Shown in pieces: positions 12,257 through 24,500 of a DNA stretch of 64,000 nt; position 1 is the first letter of the stretch, and the number at the start of each line of letters is the position of its first letter. Made by a program: the position numbers and the translations under genes. A model generated the notes under the pieces. That model was not told where the DNA came from, did no database searches, and saw only the letters and a program-made list of their open reading frames with translations. The stretch is from Ancistrus triradiatus (lineage: Eukaryota > Chordata > Actinopteri > Siluriformes > Loricariidae): contig JAJAGP010000230.1 of the NCBI GenBank assembly GCA_025084515.1, positions 310,001 to 374,000 on the forward strand. Reading direction: 5' to 3'.

Positions 12257-12270
12257 TCACGTGATTCCGG
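12257..12270 (-). promoter_or_regulatory. hadh: candidate hadh proximal promoter: E-box TCACGTGA next to an ETS-like site
   Basis: The palindrome TCACGTGA (12257-12264) lies about 44 bp upstream of the hadh ATG. It abuts ttccgg (12265-12270), which reads CCGGAA on the hadh strand. The first is a USF/MiT-type E-box and the second an ETS/GABP (NRF-2) core, common in promoters of nuclear genes for mitochondrial enzymes. No TATA box is seen. The transcription start is unknown, so the site could lie in the 5' UTR. Confidence 0.4.
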
Positions 12271-12362
12271 CTCCCGGTTCCCTTTCCCCTACATAAAACT
12301 ATCCTGTCCTGTCCTGTCCTGCACTGCGTACTAAGGAGTCCGAGTGAACCAAGGTGGCGCAC

Positions 12363-12927
12363 TATTCTTGCATACTGCGTAGTACGATATGATTAGCAGC
12401 TCCAGATTTATGTCAATACGGATAAAAACCGGTTATGGATGTGAAGTCTTTGTGCTTAACTAGCTTAGTCTCACACTGAAAAGTAAACCTCTACACAAAA
12501 ACACTGCAAACGCCACAATGGCATCAACTAGAAAAGTCCATTTTATTATCTTTTTACAACAGCACTGTCTGAAAGTAGCTTTAGCACTGCCAAAGCCGAC
12601 AGCCCTAACTGAACAGGTCTGGGGTGACAGTGGAAAGGAAAACCTTCTTAAATGTTATAAGGAAGAAACCTTATAACCAAAACTCAAAAATGGGGCCAAC
12701 CTCCTTTGGCAGACTAGATTTTATGTTAGAAACCTATAGAATATAAGCCAGTAGTATACAGGAATTAATTTCTAGTCAGACAGTCATTTTTAGGCTACTG
12801 CAATATGTAAACATAAAGGGTATTTTCACACGAAACCTGTGTGCAGTTCATACGTAAATACGAAAACATGAGAGGAACACTACCAGCTACACAGCATCTC
12901 TAATGCTGTCGTGTATATCTATATCTA
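12363..12927. other. upstream flank of hadh, nothing further recognised
   Basis: Begins after a short (CCTGT)n run near 12300-12325. No coding potential is seen. Confidence 0.5.
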
Positions 12928-13055
12928 GGCATTTAGCAGACGCCCTTTTCCTTACAGCTAACACAGTCTTATCAGTTACAACTGTTACAGTCCAAGCAAT
13001 TGTGTGTTATGGGTCTGGCTCAAGGACCCAACAGTGGCAGCTTGGCAGAGCTGTT
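12928..13055 (-). mobile_element. SINE fragment lacking the tRNA-like head
   Basis: Holds ggcatttagcagacgccctt and acccaacagtggcagcttgg, then stops. Confidence 0.65.
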
Positions 13056-13410
13056 ATACACATGCTAAAGCTTTTTGTAATGTATGGAATTTTTAATGTT
13101 TGGAATTACACAATAACTGTTGAGTGGTGAATGTAACAGTGTACGGTTACAACCATGTGTGGCTGCAGGGATATAAGATCTTCAGCAGTCATCTAGTCAC
13201 ATATCTGGCCCTCTTTATCAGCCTATTGATTCTGGCTTTATCTATTCAACTGATGTTAATCCAAAACACACAGCGGCATTAGAACATTACACCGACTATC
13301 GCACTGCCAAAACCCTTACACAAACGTACAGTAAAATAAGACAAACAATAATAATAATATAATAATGAGAAATAAAATACAAATAATATAAACCATATTT
13401 AATAATCTCA

Positions 13411-13554
13411 AAAAAGGTCCAGGGTTCAAATCCCACCTCTGCCAAGCTGCCACTGTTGGGTCCTTGAGCAAGGCCCTTAACCCACAACTGCTTGGATTGT
13501 AAGATTGTATCAGTTGTAAGTCGCTCTGGATAAGGGCGTCTTACATAAATGCCC
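13411..13554 (+). mobile_element. SINE, 5'-truncated
   Basis: Starts at the B-box (agggttcaaatcccacctct) and runs through the core to agtcgctctggataagggcg. Confidence 0.7.
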
Positions 13555-14794
13555 CCCCAGCACATATTTGAACACTGCACTGTTCAAGCACCATTTCATA
13601 AATATCAATTTAATCGATAACAGATTTCTTCAAAACCCCATATTGATATTTGAAACTGATCGCTAATAAAAATGTAGTAAATTACAGCATATATCGTATC
13701 AGAAATCCACACCAGCATAATAAACAGCAGTCTTTATTTAACCAGGCATAAAATCAGTTTATATCCCAACCCAAAAGAATGATCTGTTTAACAGTAAATA
13801 CCAACAGATCATGACATGTTCTCTGCAGATGCAAGAGCGCACACTTCATTTTTTCTATTATCTTGCAGACCAAACTTTAGATCTATAAATTAATTCAGTA
13901 TGCTGTTAAGGCCACTTCAGTAACAATGATCACAGAGATGATGATCAGATAACACACAGTCTTATGAGATAGCTCAGACACTCCCAGTCAAAGTGCAAGT
14001 TTTGTCTATGCTTGTAAATCAGGCAACGTTAACCTCTACAATAATAACTCAAATATCATTTTACTAATACTTTTAATCCCCATTGAACTGTCCAGCTTAT
14101 TTCTGATATTTATTGCTTTGTGTTCATGTGCCTGTGTCATTGTGTAATCTGCACTTTGTAAACATTGCATCTCACTAAATATGATTAAATGCCTGGAATG
14201 ACACCAAGACTGAAGCTATTCGAGGAGTTCTGAGAACTTCTAAATGGAACACCAATGAATCACCTGGAAAGAAGCCTAAACTTTTGAATGCAACAAAAAA
14301 TATTTACTAAAATGTGTAGGAAAGTGACTATTTAAGTTTAGTGCCTGATGAATTGTATTTGTTTATTTGATGAATAAATAATTGTGCAAAGCAAATTACA
14401 TTTCAGAAATACTTCACTTCTTACATAATATAAAACATTAAATTGTTAAATGATCTGGTTCATACTTTTAATGTTATAAAGTGCGAAAGCTGAAAAATCT
14501 CAAATGCATTCAATAAGAATTATTAATAAAGTTCAAAAGTATTAAACATATCAACGAAAGACGACAGAAATGATCAGACCTGATTCCCTCCGAGTGCCAA
14601 ATCTTTGGTTTAAAGCACAAATCATTAGATATGTATAATGTCCATATACAATTATTTCTCAGCCTCATTATTACAACTCCAAAGTATAAAAACACAGTGT
14701 TCCTTATATTTACTTTGGCTTTCATTCCATTGCAGACAGTATGAACTCATATTTCATGTTTTTTCTTTCTGATGAACTTATAGATGTTTCAATA
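13555..14794. other. AT-rich spacer, nothing recognised
   Basis: No conserved coding words. One stretch (14640-14660) resembles the family C interior (ataattatttctcagcctc), too short to call. Confidence 0.5.
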
Positions 14795-15600
14795 AATATA
14801 AATTCCTGCATTTCAGGCCTGCAACACATTCCAAAAAGTTGGAACGGGGCAATTTAGGTCTAGTAATGAGGTAAAAAAAAAAGCTAAATACTGACATTAA
14901 CAGGTGACTGTAATCATGATTTGGATAAAAGATGATCAGAGGATCTCCAGTTGATCAACAAATGCGTGAGAAAATGATTGAAATGTTTAAAAACAATGTT
15001 CCTCAAAGAAAGGCTGGAAGGGATTTACAGATTTCTCCCTCTACAGTGCATTCACAAATGCCACTTAAAACGTTACTGTGCAAGAAACAAGCCTTATGTT
15101 AACCATGTCCTGAAACAGTGTTGACTTCTCTGGGCTCGGAGGCATCTAAGGATGGACCATCACACAGTGGAAACGGAGATTGTGCTCAGACCCATCAGTA
15201 TAACAGACCTTTTTTGGAAGAAATGGACGCCGTGTGCTCTGGACCAAAGACGAACACAAGGACCATCCAGACTGTTATGAGGAACCAGTCCAAAAGCCAG
15301 GCTCTGTCATGGTATGGGGTCGGGTCAGGGCCCTTGGTAAAGATCATTTACTCTTCTGTGATGCAACATTAATGCAGAAAAGTTCACTGAGACTTTAGAG
15401 CAACATAAACTGCCTTCAAGACGACATCTTTATCAGGGACGTCCAGGCATTTATCAACAAATCAAATCAGAAGAAGTTAGAACTGAAATATGGAAATCCC
15501 TTCCAGTCTTTCTTTGAGGAACATTGTTTTTAAACATTTCAATCATTTTCTTACACAGTTGTTGATCAACTTGAGATCCTCTGCCCATCTTTACTCACAA
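14795..15600. mobile_element. family D DNA-transposon-like repeat
   Basis: The ends hold caggcctgcaacacattcc, atttcagg and gatcaacttgagatcctctg. The outer parts are partly inverted: gaaatgtttaaaaacaatgt near 14976 and the complement near 15522. The interior (15118-15372) keeps a short coding-like stretch without known domains. The superfamily was not identified. Confidence 0.6.
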
Positions 15601-15915
15601 AAGTATTGGGACACACCTCTTAACTGTTGAATTCAGGCATTTCATTCAGTCCCACTGCCACAGGTGTATAAAATCAGGCACCTAGCCATGCAGTCTCCCT
15701 TTACAAACAGAGCTGAAACAATGGGCCATTCTAAAGAGCTCACTGAACTTGAGAGTGGTGCTGTAACAGGATGCCACTGTTACAACAAGTCAGCTTGTAA
15801 AATGTCTTCCCTCCCTGATATTCCACCGTCAACTGAGAGTGGTGTTATTGAAAAGTTGAAACTTTTAGGAACAACTGCAACTCACACACGGTATACTCTA
15901 TACACACAGTATATA

Positions 15916-17064
15916 TACAGTGGTGCTTGAAAGTTTGTGAACCCTTTAGAAGCTTCTATATTTCTGCATAAATATTACCTAAAACATCATCAGATTTTCA
16001 CACAAGCCCTAAAAGTAGATAAAGAGAACCCAGTTAAACAAATGAGACAAAAATATTATACTTGGCCATTTATTTATTGAGGAAAATGATCCATTATTAC
16101 ATATTAGTGAGTGGCAAAAGTATGTGACCCTTTGCTTTCAGTATCTGGTGTGACCCCCCTGTGCAGCAATAACTGTAACTAAACGTTTCCTGTAGCTGTT
16201 GATCAGTCCTGCACACCGGCTTGGAGGAATTTTAGCCCATTCCTCCGTACAGAACAGCTTCAGCTCTGGGATGTTGGTGGGTTTCCTCACATTTAGCTGC
16301 TCGCTTCAGGTCCTTCCACAACATTTCGATTGGATTAAGGTCCAGACTTTGACTTGGCCATGCCAAAACATGAACTTTATTCTTCTTTATAACCATTTTT
16401 TTTTCTTTTAAACAAAAAGTTATTTTTTGGTCTCATCCATCCACAAAACATTCTTCCAATAGCCTTCTGGCTCGTCCACGTGATCTTCAGCAAACTGCAG
16501 ACGAGCAGCAATGTTCTTTTTGGAGAGCAGTGGCTTTCTCCTTGCAACCCTGCCATGCACACCATTGTTTTTCAGTGTTCTTCTGATGGTGGACTCATGA
16601 ACATTAACATTAGCCAATGTGAGAGAGGCCTTCACTTGCTTAGAAGTTACCCTGGGGTGATTTGTGACCTCGCCAGCTATTACACACCTTGTTCTTGGAG
16701 TGATCGTTGTTGGTCGACCACTCCTGGGGAGGGTAACAATGGTCTTGAATTTCCTCCATTTGTACACAATAATGTCTGACTGATTGTCATCCCACTGATT
16801 GAAAACATCTGACTCTAATTTCACCTTCAAATTAACTGCCAATCCTAGAGGTTCACATACTTTTGCCTCTTAATAATATGTAATACTGGATCATTTTCCT
16901 CAATAAATAAATGACCAAGTATAATATTTGTGTCTCATTTGTTTAACTGGGTTCTCTTTATCTACTTTTAGGACTTGTGTGAAAATCTGATGATGTTTTA
17001 GGTCATATTTATGCAGAAATACAGAAACTTCTAAAGGGTTCACAAACTTTCAAGCACCACTGTA
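15916..17064 (-). pseudogene. family B Tc1-like transposon, decayed, between cyp2u1 and hadh
   Basis: Terminal repeats tacagtggtgcttgaaagtt and aactttcaagcaccactgta bound 1.15 kb. The minus strand keeps a transposase piece (16420-16842, about 140 aa) with GRPTTITPRTRC, ESTIRRTLKNNGVHGRVARR and VLWMDETK; the last contains the first Asp of the DDE catalytic triad. Both protein ends are lost. Confidence 0.88.
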
Positions 17065-17471
17065 CATACACACATATGCGTATGACTGATGTGTACAGGG
17101 GTGTGCAAACAGTGTGGTCAGCAGCTTACCATCTGGTCTTATGCTACATTTAACAAAGTGCAAACTACTGCCACTGAGCCATAAGGTGCTGCTGGGGAAC
17201 GTGATAAATTCTCAGTCCTCAGAGCTGACAGTTCTATGCTAAAATGAAATGATTTCGTACACAACACTGATTTCACATTTAAAGGCTTTCTGAAAACATT
17301 TAGGAGCTGCCTCTTCGGCTTTCTTTGGGTGTCAGCAGGGGTTAAGCTTCAAACCCGGCCATGACCCAGCGATCAAAAAAGCACTGCGGTGTTAGGATTG
17401 ATTCGTGAGTTAAAAGAGCAGTCGGGACATTACAGGCTTTGGGATCTTCATGGTGATGTTTGTGCTTCGGC

Positions 17472-20400
17472 TCAGCGCGGCGTTACACACACCGAGAAGG
17501 GATTGGGGGCCAGCGTGAGGCCGAAGCGCCCGTTCAGGGACGGAGGCTGATGACCCTCTGGAAGGCGGAATGTGAAGGTCTGCATCAGGCTGCTGAACAT
17601 CAGGAAGAGTTCCATCTTGGCCAGCTGCTCTCCCATACACACCCTCCGACCTGCAGAGGGACGAGAGATCAAATTCAGCCAAAGCATCTTACAAACAGTG
17701 TTAGAGCATCTGAATAGGTGGATCACCATCCACTTCCAAATGAACTCTAGTCTTTGATGAACCTACAACATGGAGTTACATTCACAAACGCCACTTAAAA
17801 CTTTAGTGTGCAAAAAAAGAAGCCTCATGTTAACCATGTCCAGGAGCGGCACCTACAACCCCATTTATTTTGACTTTTATTTCATTGCAGACAGTATGAA
17901 CCCGAGATATTACCTGTTTTGTCTGGGTATTTCATTTGTTCATAAACATCCATTCCTGCATTTCAGGCCTGCAGCACATTCCAAAACAAGTTGGGATGGT
18001 AAAGCTTTTACTATTTGTAATGTTGCCATTCCTTTTCACCACATTTAAAAGACATTTGGCAGCGATTCCATTCTTCCTGCAAACCCGTCTTAAGCTGTGG
18101 AACAGTACAGGGTTGTCGTTTTTGCATTTTTCATTTCTAAATTCTCCCCACATTCTCTATTGGGGACAGGTCAGGACTGCAGACGGGCCAGGCCAGTCCA
18201 GTCCATTCCAGTACCTGTACACTCTTCTTCTGTAACCATCCCTTTGTAATGTGTGGAGCATGTGGTTTTGCATTGTCTTGTTGATAAATGCATGGATGTA
18301 CCTGATAAAGATGTCGTCTTGAAGGCAGCTCATGTTGCTCTAAAATCTCAGTGTACTTTTCTACATTAATGCTGCATCACAGAAGTGGAAATGACCCTTG
18401 CTTTCTAGACATGTGTTACTAGAAATTCCAATGACAAAGGCCTTTAATCAATTATTAAATCAATTAATCAGGGTTTGGGAGACGCGAAAGCAACGTATAA
18501 GGAAACAATGATGCAGACTAGATGTGCCAGAACAATGTGCTTTATTTATGGGCCAGATTGCCCTCCCTCCCGCTCGCCCTCTAGTTTCTCTCTTGAGATT
18601 CCTTGTTCCTCTTTGTCTGGTTTTATATCCTCTTTTGTCTGATTTCATAAAGAACAAGCTCCCTTGTTAAGAACAGTTGAAGAAACACACACATATACTC
18701 TAAATCATAAGATTAATTGAGGATGGTTACTCCAGATCAACATGGGTCCGTTGTAGAATTGTATGACCTGATGGTCCTCTCTCCTGTCTCCATGAGGCCA
18801 TACCCATGATTGCTTTATTACAGCAACCTGCCGCACCTTGCATGTCAAGTCTAAATGTGACCATGCGTCAGCAATTAAATGTATTGATACCACACATACC
18901 CTACGCTTCCCAATAAGGGGCTGGGCTGAGGGTGATCCGAAGCAAAATCCTCATCCATCACAACATGGTTATAACATAAGGCTTCTTGTTTGTACAGTAA
19001 TGTTTTAAGTGGCATTTGTGAATGTAACTCTGTATTGTAGAGCTTGATAAAGGTTTGATAAAGGAATCCCTTGCCCATGTGGTTCTATCAGCTATTGATG
19101 AATGACGGTTCTTGATGCAGTGCCGTTAGAGGGAGTATTATGTGTTAACAAATGAAACTGAATTGACCTGAAAGAAAAACATGAAATATATTTTTCAATG
19201 TCTGCAATGAAATAAAAGTGAAAGTAAATGTAAAGAACCTGTTTTTTTAACTTTGCATTGGGGTTGTATATATTGCTGACCTGATAAATAACTTCATTTC
19301 CCTAGTACAGGTCTGGTTTTATCTACACACTCAAAAGATCCTCCTTGATTGTGAGCCAGGGAACAAAAAGAACTCGAGCTTTATAGTCAGATGTTGCCTG
19401 TGGCATGTTTACCTGAAACTTTTAATCGTTTATGTGAATTGGCTGAGGTATGGACGAGTGTAAATGAACTGTATGCAGCCCTGCCATGGCCTGGTGCCTT
19501 CTTTAACCTACTCTAAAGTGTTGGGACAGGTTAAGGCCCCACCAGGAACTACAGAAGATTTAAAGGCAAGAGATCTAGTTCTTTATGTTGCTATTTTGTA
19601 TCGGCATCTAGAGCTTCACGTCTTTCAGGAAAAATCCTGGGCTATACAAAACAGAAATGATAAGGAACATGGTCTCACTTCACCTGGGCTTCCACAGATT
19701 TAAAGTCTAGGACTTCAGACTACATAGACATCTAAATATGGAAAAAATCTAAATCTGGACCGTACCTATTCCAAATGGTATGAAGTACTCTGGCCTGCTA
19801 AGTTGCCCCTGCTCATCCAGAAAGCGTGAAGGTCTGAAGTCGTCCGGCTTGTCCCACACCGTGGGGTCTCTGTGGACTGACCACAGGTTAGGGATGATGA
19901 TGGCGCCCTTAGGAATCGTGTAGCCTCTGAATTCTGGGGAGAGATCATTTAAGTTTCATTTCACTTCTTCCAGAACGTGATTTCGGTTTCACCGAAGAAA
20001 AATGTCACGAGGACTGCTTATTTACACAACTAAAGGTTCTTTAAGTTTTACTTCCTGACCTGTGGTCTTAGAAGCCATGTGAGGAATGGCCAGAGGAACA
20101 ACCACGGTCATTCTCTGCACCTCCATGATGGTGGCCTCAGTGAAGGGCAGAGTGCCTTTATCAGTCAGAGATGGAAGTCTTCCACGTCCGATCACTGCAT
20201 CGATCTCACGCTGAACCTTCTCTGTCGGATCCAAGATAAACATTTTTGTTTCATTGCTGTTTTAGGGCCATACACGGCTTCATGCTGTCTTAAGCATGTG
20301 TGTCATAAAATTACAGACATATCAGGTGAAAATTCCTTTCCTATATGAAAATGGTTTCTTTCTCACAATGGGAGGCTTTGAGGCTCATCATCTCACCAAG

Positions 20401-22001
20401 TTTGAATAAACCAAGGCTTTCCATCCAAGTTTGGAAGCTTGTACGCTCAAGTCACATTTAGACCGAGTACTGGACTAGGCTAAACACAAAATATCCCATA
20501 ATTCCAGCATCATCTTGTTAATTAAAGTGACATTTTTATATTGCAATGTATCGTGATACAGTCGTATCATGACGTCCTTTCCAATACCCACCCCTAATTA
20601 TCACTTAAAAGAATCCTATTATTAACTGCTTTGACTGCATGTGTGTGTTTGTGTGTGTACCTTGAACTTCGGGATGTAAACACATATACAGCACCATCCA
20701 CAGGATGCTGTTAGTGGTGGTATCGGTGCCCGCGATGAACAGATCCCCTATTATGTAGAAGAGATAATCTTCCGAGAACATGTCGTCCTCTGAGCCTGCT
20801 GTTCCCTGCTGTGCCAACATCTCCACCAGGTACATGTCTATAAAATCTCTGGGATTCTCGGGGTCCAGCGTGGCCCTGTGCCTGGCTATGATCTTCTTGA
20901 GGAAGGCCGTGATGTCGCGCTCCACCCCCCGGAGCTGTTTGAAGGCTCCAAAGGGGGCGTAGTAGAGCCAGGGGAAGATGTTGATGAGCATGGCGGCGCT
21001 GTTCATGCTGATCTCCAGCCCGTGAGCCATGAGGTCCAGCTGCCGCCGGAACTCCTCGTCCTGGTGGTGGAAGCGCTGGCCCAGGCTGATGGAGGAGATC
21101 ACGTTGGACACGGCGTTGCTGATCAAGGGCGTCAGGTTCACCCCCTGCCCCCTGGCCTCCTGATTTAGCCTCAGCAGCTCCGTCTTGACCACACCGAATC
21201 CTTCGTGGATGCACGGCTCCAGGCTGAGTTTGCCCAAGCCGAAGCTTCTCAGGGTGGCGTGGCTGAACTTGCGCTGCTTCCTCCAGACCGGGCCGTACGG
21301 AGCAAACACGATGCCTGCAAACCAGGTCACAAACTTTCAAGCACCACTAAAGCAAAAAATGACAGACCTAGGAACAAAATGGACAATTTCATTGGCCCAC
21401 GTACATATTTTAATTCTGAATTATACTGGCCTGGTGTCTGATGCTCTCCTGTAATGTGGTTCTGCTCAGCAAACTTTTTGTGACATGCATTTTGTGGGGC
21501 ACAGCAACATTTTGCCGGGGCACTTGCGGGGGTTAGATCCTACCTGCACTCACCTTTGCGTTTGGTTATGATGGACACCAGGTGGGAGTTGGGTCTGTCG
21601 GAGAAGACCTCAGCGTGGTTGGAGAGCGCGTCCCTGATCAGCTCGTACCCGTTCATGACCACCACCAGCCGGCTGCCCACAAACAGACTGTACATGTTCC
21701 CGTACACCTTCGACAGCTCCATTAGCCTTGCCTGCGGTGAAAGGGGACTCAGTTTCCTCCGCTCATACTCCTGCCTCCAGAACAGCTTCAGGAGGAACGG
21801 AGGCAACAACAAGCTGCCGAAGTTTCCCAGAACCGGGAGAGGAGCGGGACCTGGAGGGATGTTTACCAGCGGCTCCTGTCTGAGACGAGACCTCCGGAGC
21901 AGGTAAAAAACGAGCAGAAAAGCCGTCAGAGCCACCACCGGGACAGACGAGAGACGTGAGAGCTTGAATTCCTGCCATATCTGCTGAAACACAGTCTCCA
22001 T
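17472..22001 (-). CDS. cyp2u1: cyp2u1: cytochrome P450 2U1, complete, 5 exons
   Basis: An ER/mitochondrial haem monooxygenase that in mammals hydroxylates long-chain fatty acids at omega and omega-1 positions. Exons in transcript order: 21554-22001, 20661-21314, 20060-20221, 19766-19933, 17472-17650; total 536 aa (human 544). Residues about 19-35 form a hydrophobic N-terminal anchor. They are followed by basic residues and the Pro-rich hinge PPGPAPLP. The I-helix oxygen-activation motif AGTDTT is at 344-349. The K-helix ExxR is E401-V-Q-R404, within TEATIMEVQR. The haem motif FGIGRRVCMG spans exons 4 and 5, with axial Cys482. The C-terminal part (GRFGLTLAPNPF) follows human CYP2U1 closely. 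The five-exon structure is typical of CYP2U1, not of the nine-exon CYP2 genes. The start has A at -3 and G at +4. hadh follows downstream on the same strand, a conserved pairing. Intron 4 holds repeats. The intron 1 acceptor abuts a Tc1 terminal fragment. Confidence 0.96.
17760..19275. mobile_element. family D repeat in cyp2u1 intron 4, interrupted by an unknown insertion
   Basis: The left part (17760-18405) and right part (about 18930-19275) match family D (caggcctgcagcacattcc, ttaagtggcatttgtgaatg, ttgcattggggttgta). The middle, about 18410-18925, is unrelated and AT-rich with no clear ends. Confidence 0.6.
21327..21348. mobile_element. solo terminal fragment of a Tc1-like element (family B) beside the cyp2u1 exon 2 acceptor
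   Basis: The plus-strand sequence contains aaactttcaagcaccact, the terminal inverted repeat seen at the ends of the Tc1-like copies at 15916-17064, 23081-24347 and 49819-52192. The rest of the element is absent. Its inner end is about ten bases from the AG of the 3' splice site for cyp2u1 exon 2 (exon begins at 21314 on the minus strand). Confidence 0.7.
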
Positions 22002-22089
22002 CTTGCATGCATTCAGCCAGAAAGCTTATGAAACTACAGCTGCGTCCCGCTGTTCGCGTTTTGATCATGCGAATCACCCATACATGCCA

Positions 22090-22575
22090 GAGTCAAACGC
22101 TCTCCGTTTCCAAGGAGTCGAGTCGAAAGCTCTGGAGTCATTTGAACCGCCATGCAGGTTGGAAGCTGACCCAGAATAAGTCGGCTCTAAAGATTAAGTT
22201 GATTCAAACAGCAAGACGAAGACGTCAACATAACAGACCCTCAGATTTTAAGCGTTGAGAAAAAAAGTCGATTGCAGAGCTTCCTGTTCTACCGAGCGAA
22301 ATACAGAGTCGACTCTTAAGCTCACACTAGTCTAAGCAACGAGAATAAGGGTCGAAGCTGAAATGAGTCGACTTCCATTTCTTAATATGGAGACTACAGA
22401 CTCGACTCTTAAGCTTAGGAGTCGATTCCAAACACCGATTCAGATCGCAGATTCAGATCGAAGATCAAATGAATCAACTCTTTGCTTCTAACATACACGC
22501 ACTGTATATGTAATACGTGTGAATCGACGCTGTATTCACATTGCTTAGAAGCAGCGAGTCGACTCATTTTGGGCG
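22090..22575. repeat. cluster of GAGTCGA-type motifs upstream of cyp2u1
   Basis: About ten gtcga/tcgac words (for example gagtcgactcttaagc twice) occur within 480 bp directly upstream of the cyp2u1 start, mixed with gattcagatcg repeats. They look like decayed copies of one short repeat unit. Confidence 0.55.
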
Positions 22576-22839
22576 CGCTAGTTCAGAGCTTTGAAAAGCT
22601 AAGGAGGTGATTCCACGCATGGCACCTAAAATTCCTGATCTGCATCTGGAGCTCCTTAAAACATAACCTTAGTGGAAATGCCTAAGTTCAACTTATAAAG
22701 CAATCTCGAAGTGGAAATGACCGTAATATATTCCTGACAGCTGAGATAATACTCCTATAAATCCCACCTCGTTCTGAATTGAATAAAAGTGTTCATTCCT
22801 CATAATACCTATCACATATCGAATTTTATATTTGTCTTG

Positions 22840-24500
22840 GAGATACCAGGGCACCAAAAATATCCAGCCACCAGCATCCTGTGAGGACTGATGAAGGACT
22901 ACAGGATGATTAACACAAGCTGTGCAACAACAGATGAGCTGCTATCTCTGAATTTACATCTACAAGGTGGAGCAAAAAGCTAGATGTGTCTAATAGAGAG
23001 CACAGTGAGTGAACACAGTGTTTAAAAACTCCAGCAGCACTGCTGTAGCTGATCCACTCATACCAGCACAACACACACTACTGGTGCTTGAAAGTTTGTG
23101 AACCCTTTAGAATTTTCTATATTTCTGCATAAATGTTACCTAAAACATCATCAGATTTTCACACAAGTCCTAAAAGTAGATAAAGAGAACCCAGTTACAC
23201 AAATATTATACTTGGTCATTTATTTATTGAGGAAAATGCTCCAATATGATATATATTATCTTGAGATTCAGTTCATGTACAGGTGTCCTGACATTTTCCT
23301 TTAGAATTCTCTGATCTCATTCAGAATTCATTGTTCCATCAATGATGGCAAGCCGTCCTGGCCCAGATGCAGCAAAACAGGCCCAAACCATGATACTACC
23401 ACCATCATGTTTCACAGATGGGATAAGGTTCTTATGCTGGAATGCAGTGTTTTCCTTTCTCCAAACATGACGCTTTTCTTTTAAAACAAAAAGTTCTATT
23501 TTGGTCTCATCCATCCACAAAACATTCTTCCAATAGCCTTCTGGCTCGTCCACGTGATCTTTAGCAAACTGCAGACGAGCAGCAATGTTTTTTTTGGAGA
23601 GCAGTGGCTTTCCTCCTTGGCAGCCTGCCATGCACACCAGTGTTTGTTCAGTGTTCTTCTGATTGCTGGAATCATGAACATTAACATTAGCCAATGTGAG
23701 TTGGAGGCCATTCAGTTGCTTAGAATTTACCCTGGGCTCCTTTTGTGACCTCACCAACTATTACACTTCTTCTTGCTCTTGGAGTGATCTTTGTTGGTCG
23801 AACCACTTCCTGGTGAGGGTAACAATGGTCTTGATTTCCTTTATTTGTCACAATCTGTCTTGACTGTGGAACAATTGGTGGAAGTTCCAAACTCTTTAGA
23901 GATGGTTTTGTAACCTTTTCCAGCCTGATGAGCATCAACAACTCTTCTTCTGAGGTCCTCAGAAATCTCCTTTGTTCGTGCCATGATACACTTCCACAAA
24001 CGTGTTGTGAAGAGCAGACTTTGATAGATCCCTGTTTTTTAAATAAAACAGGGTGCCCACTCACACCTGATTGGCATCCCATTGATTGAAAACACCTGAC
24101 CCTAATTTCACCTTCAAAGTAACTGCTAATCCTAGAGGTTCACATACTTTTGCCACTCACTAATATGTAATATTGGGTCATTTTCCTCAATAAATAAATG
24201 ACCAAGTATAATATTTTTGTCTCATTTGTTTAACTGGGTTCTCTTGATCTACTTTTAGGATTTGTGTGAAAATCTGATGATGTCTTAGGTCATATTTATG
24301 CAGAAATTAAGAAAATTCTAAAAGGTTCACAAACTTTCAAGCACCACATCAGTATCAATGCGGTACTGAGAATGATCCACCACTCAAACAGTACCTGATC
24401 TGTGCTGGTCCTGACCATTAGAGAACAGAGTAAAGGGGACGAACAAAGTATGTAGAGACACAGATGGACTACAGTCTGTAATTGAGGGAGGGTGAATCCG
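22840..24500. mobile_element. family H repeat split by a Tc1 insertion
   Basis: The left half (22840-23080) holds ttaaaaactccagcagcact and actcataccagcacaacac. The right half (24348-24500) holds actgagaatgatccaccact and acagatggactacagtctg. The two halves are consecutive in the common fish repeat and are separated here by the family B element. A right-end piece also lies at 46085-46165. Confidence 0.7.
23081..24347 (-). pseudogene. family B Tc1-like transposon nested in an older repeat
   Basis: The ends ggtgcttgaaagtttgtg and cacaaactttcaagcaccac match family B. The minus strand keeps 23317-23757 with EPEGYWKNVLWMDETKIELF and SIMVWACFAASGPG, covering the first two catalytic Asp regions. Further N-terminal parts lie in other frames. 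The element splits family H (22840-23080 and 24348-24500). Confidence 0.88.

Noticed and set aside
16420..16842. Functional transposase gene
   Set aside because: Only about 140 codons of the middle part remain, lacking the N-terminal start and the last catalytic residue. It is a relic.
18410..18925. Solo LTR inside the family D element in cyp2u1 intron 4
   Set aside because: The segment is unrelated to family D, but no TG...CA ends with target duplication could be fixed.
19464..19703. 79-codon open frame on the plus strand
   Set aside because: It lies in cyp2u1 intron 4 on the opposite strand, with no domain or splice support.
20711..21340. 209-codon frame rich in Arg, Gly and Pro over cyp2u1 exon 2
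   Set aside because: It is the shifted-frame shadow of the GC-rich cyp2u1 exon.
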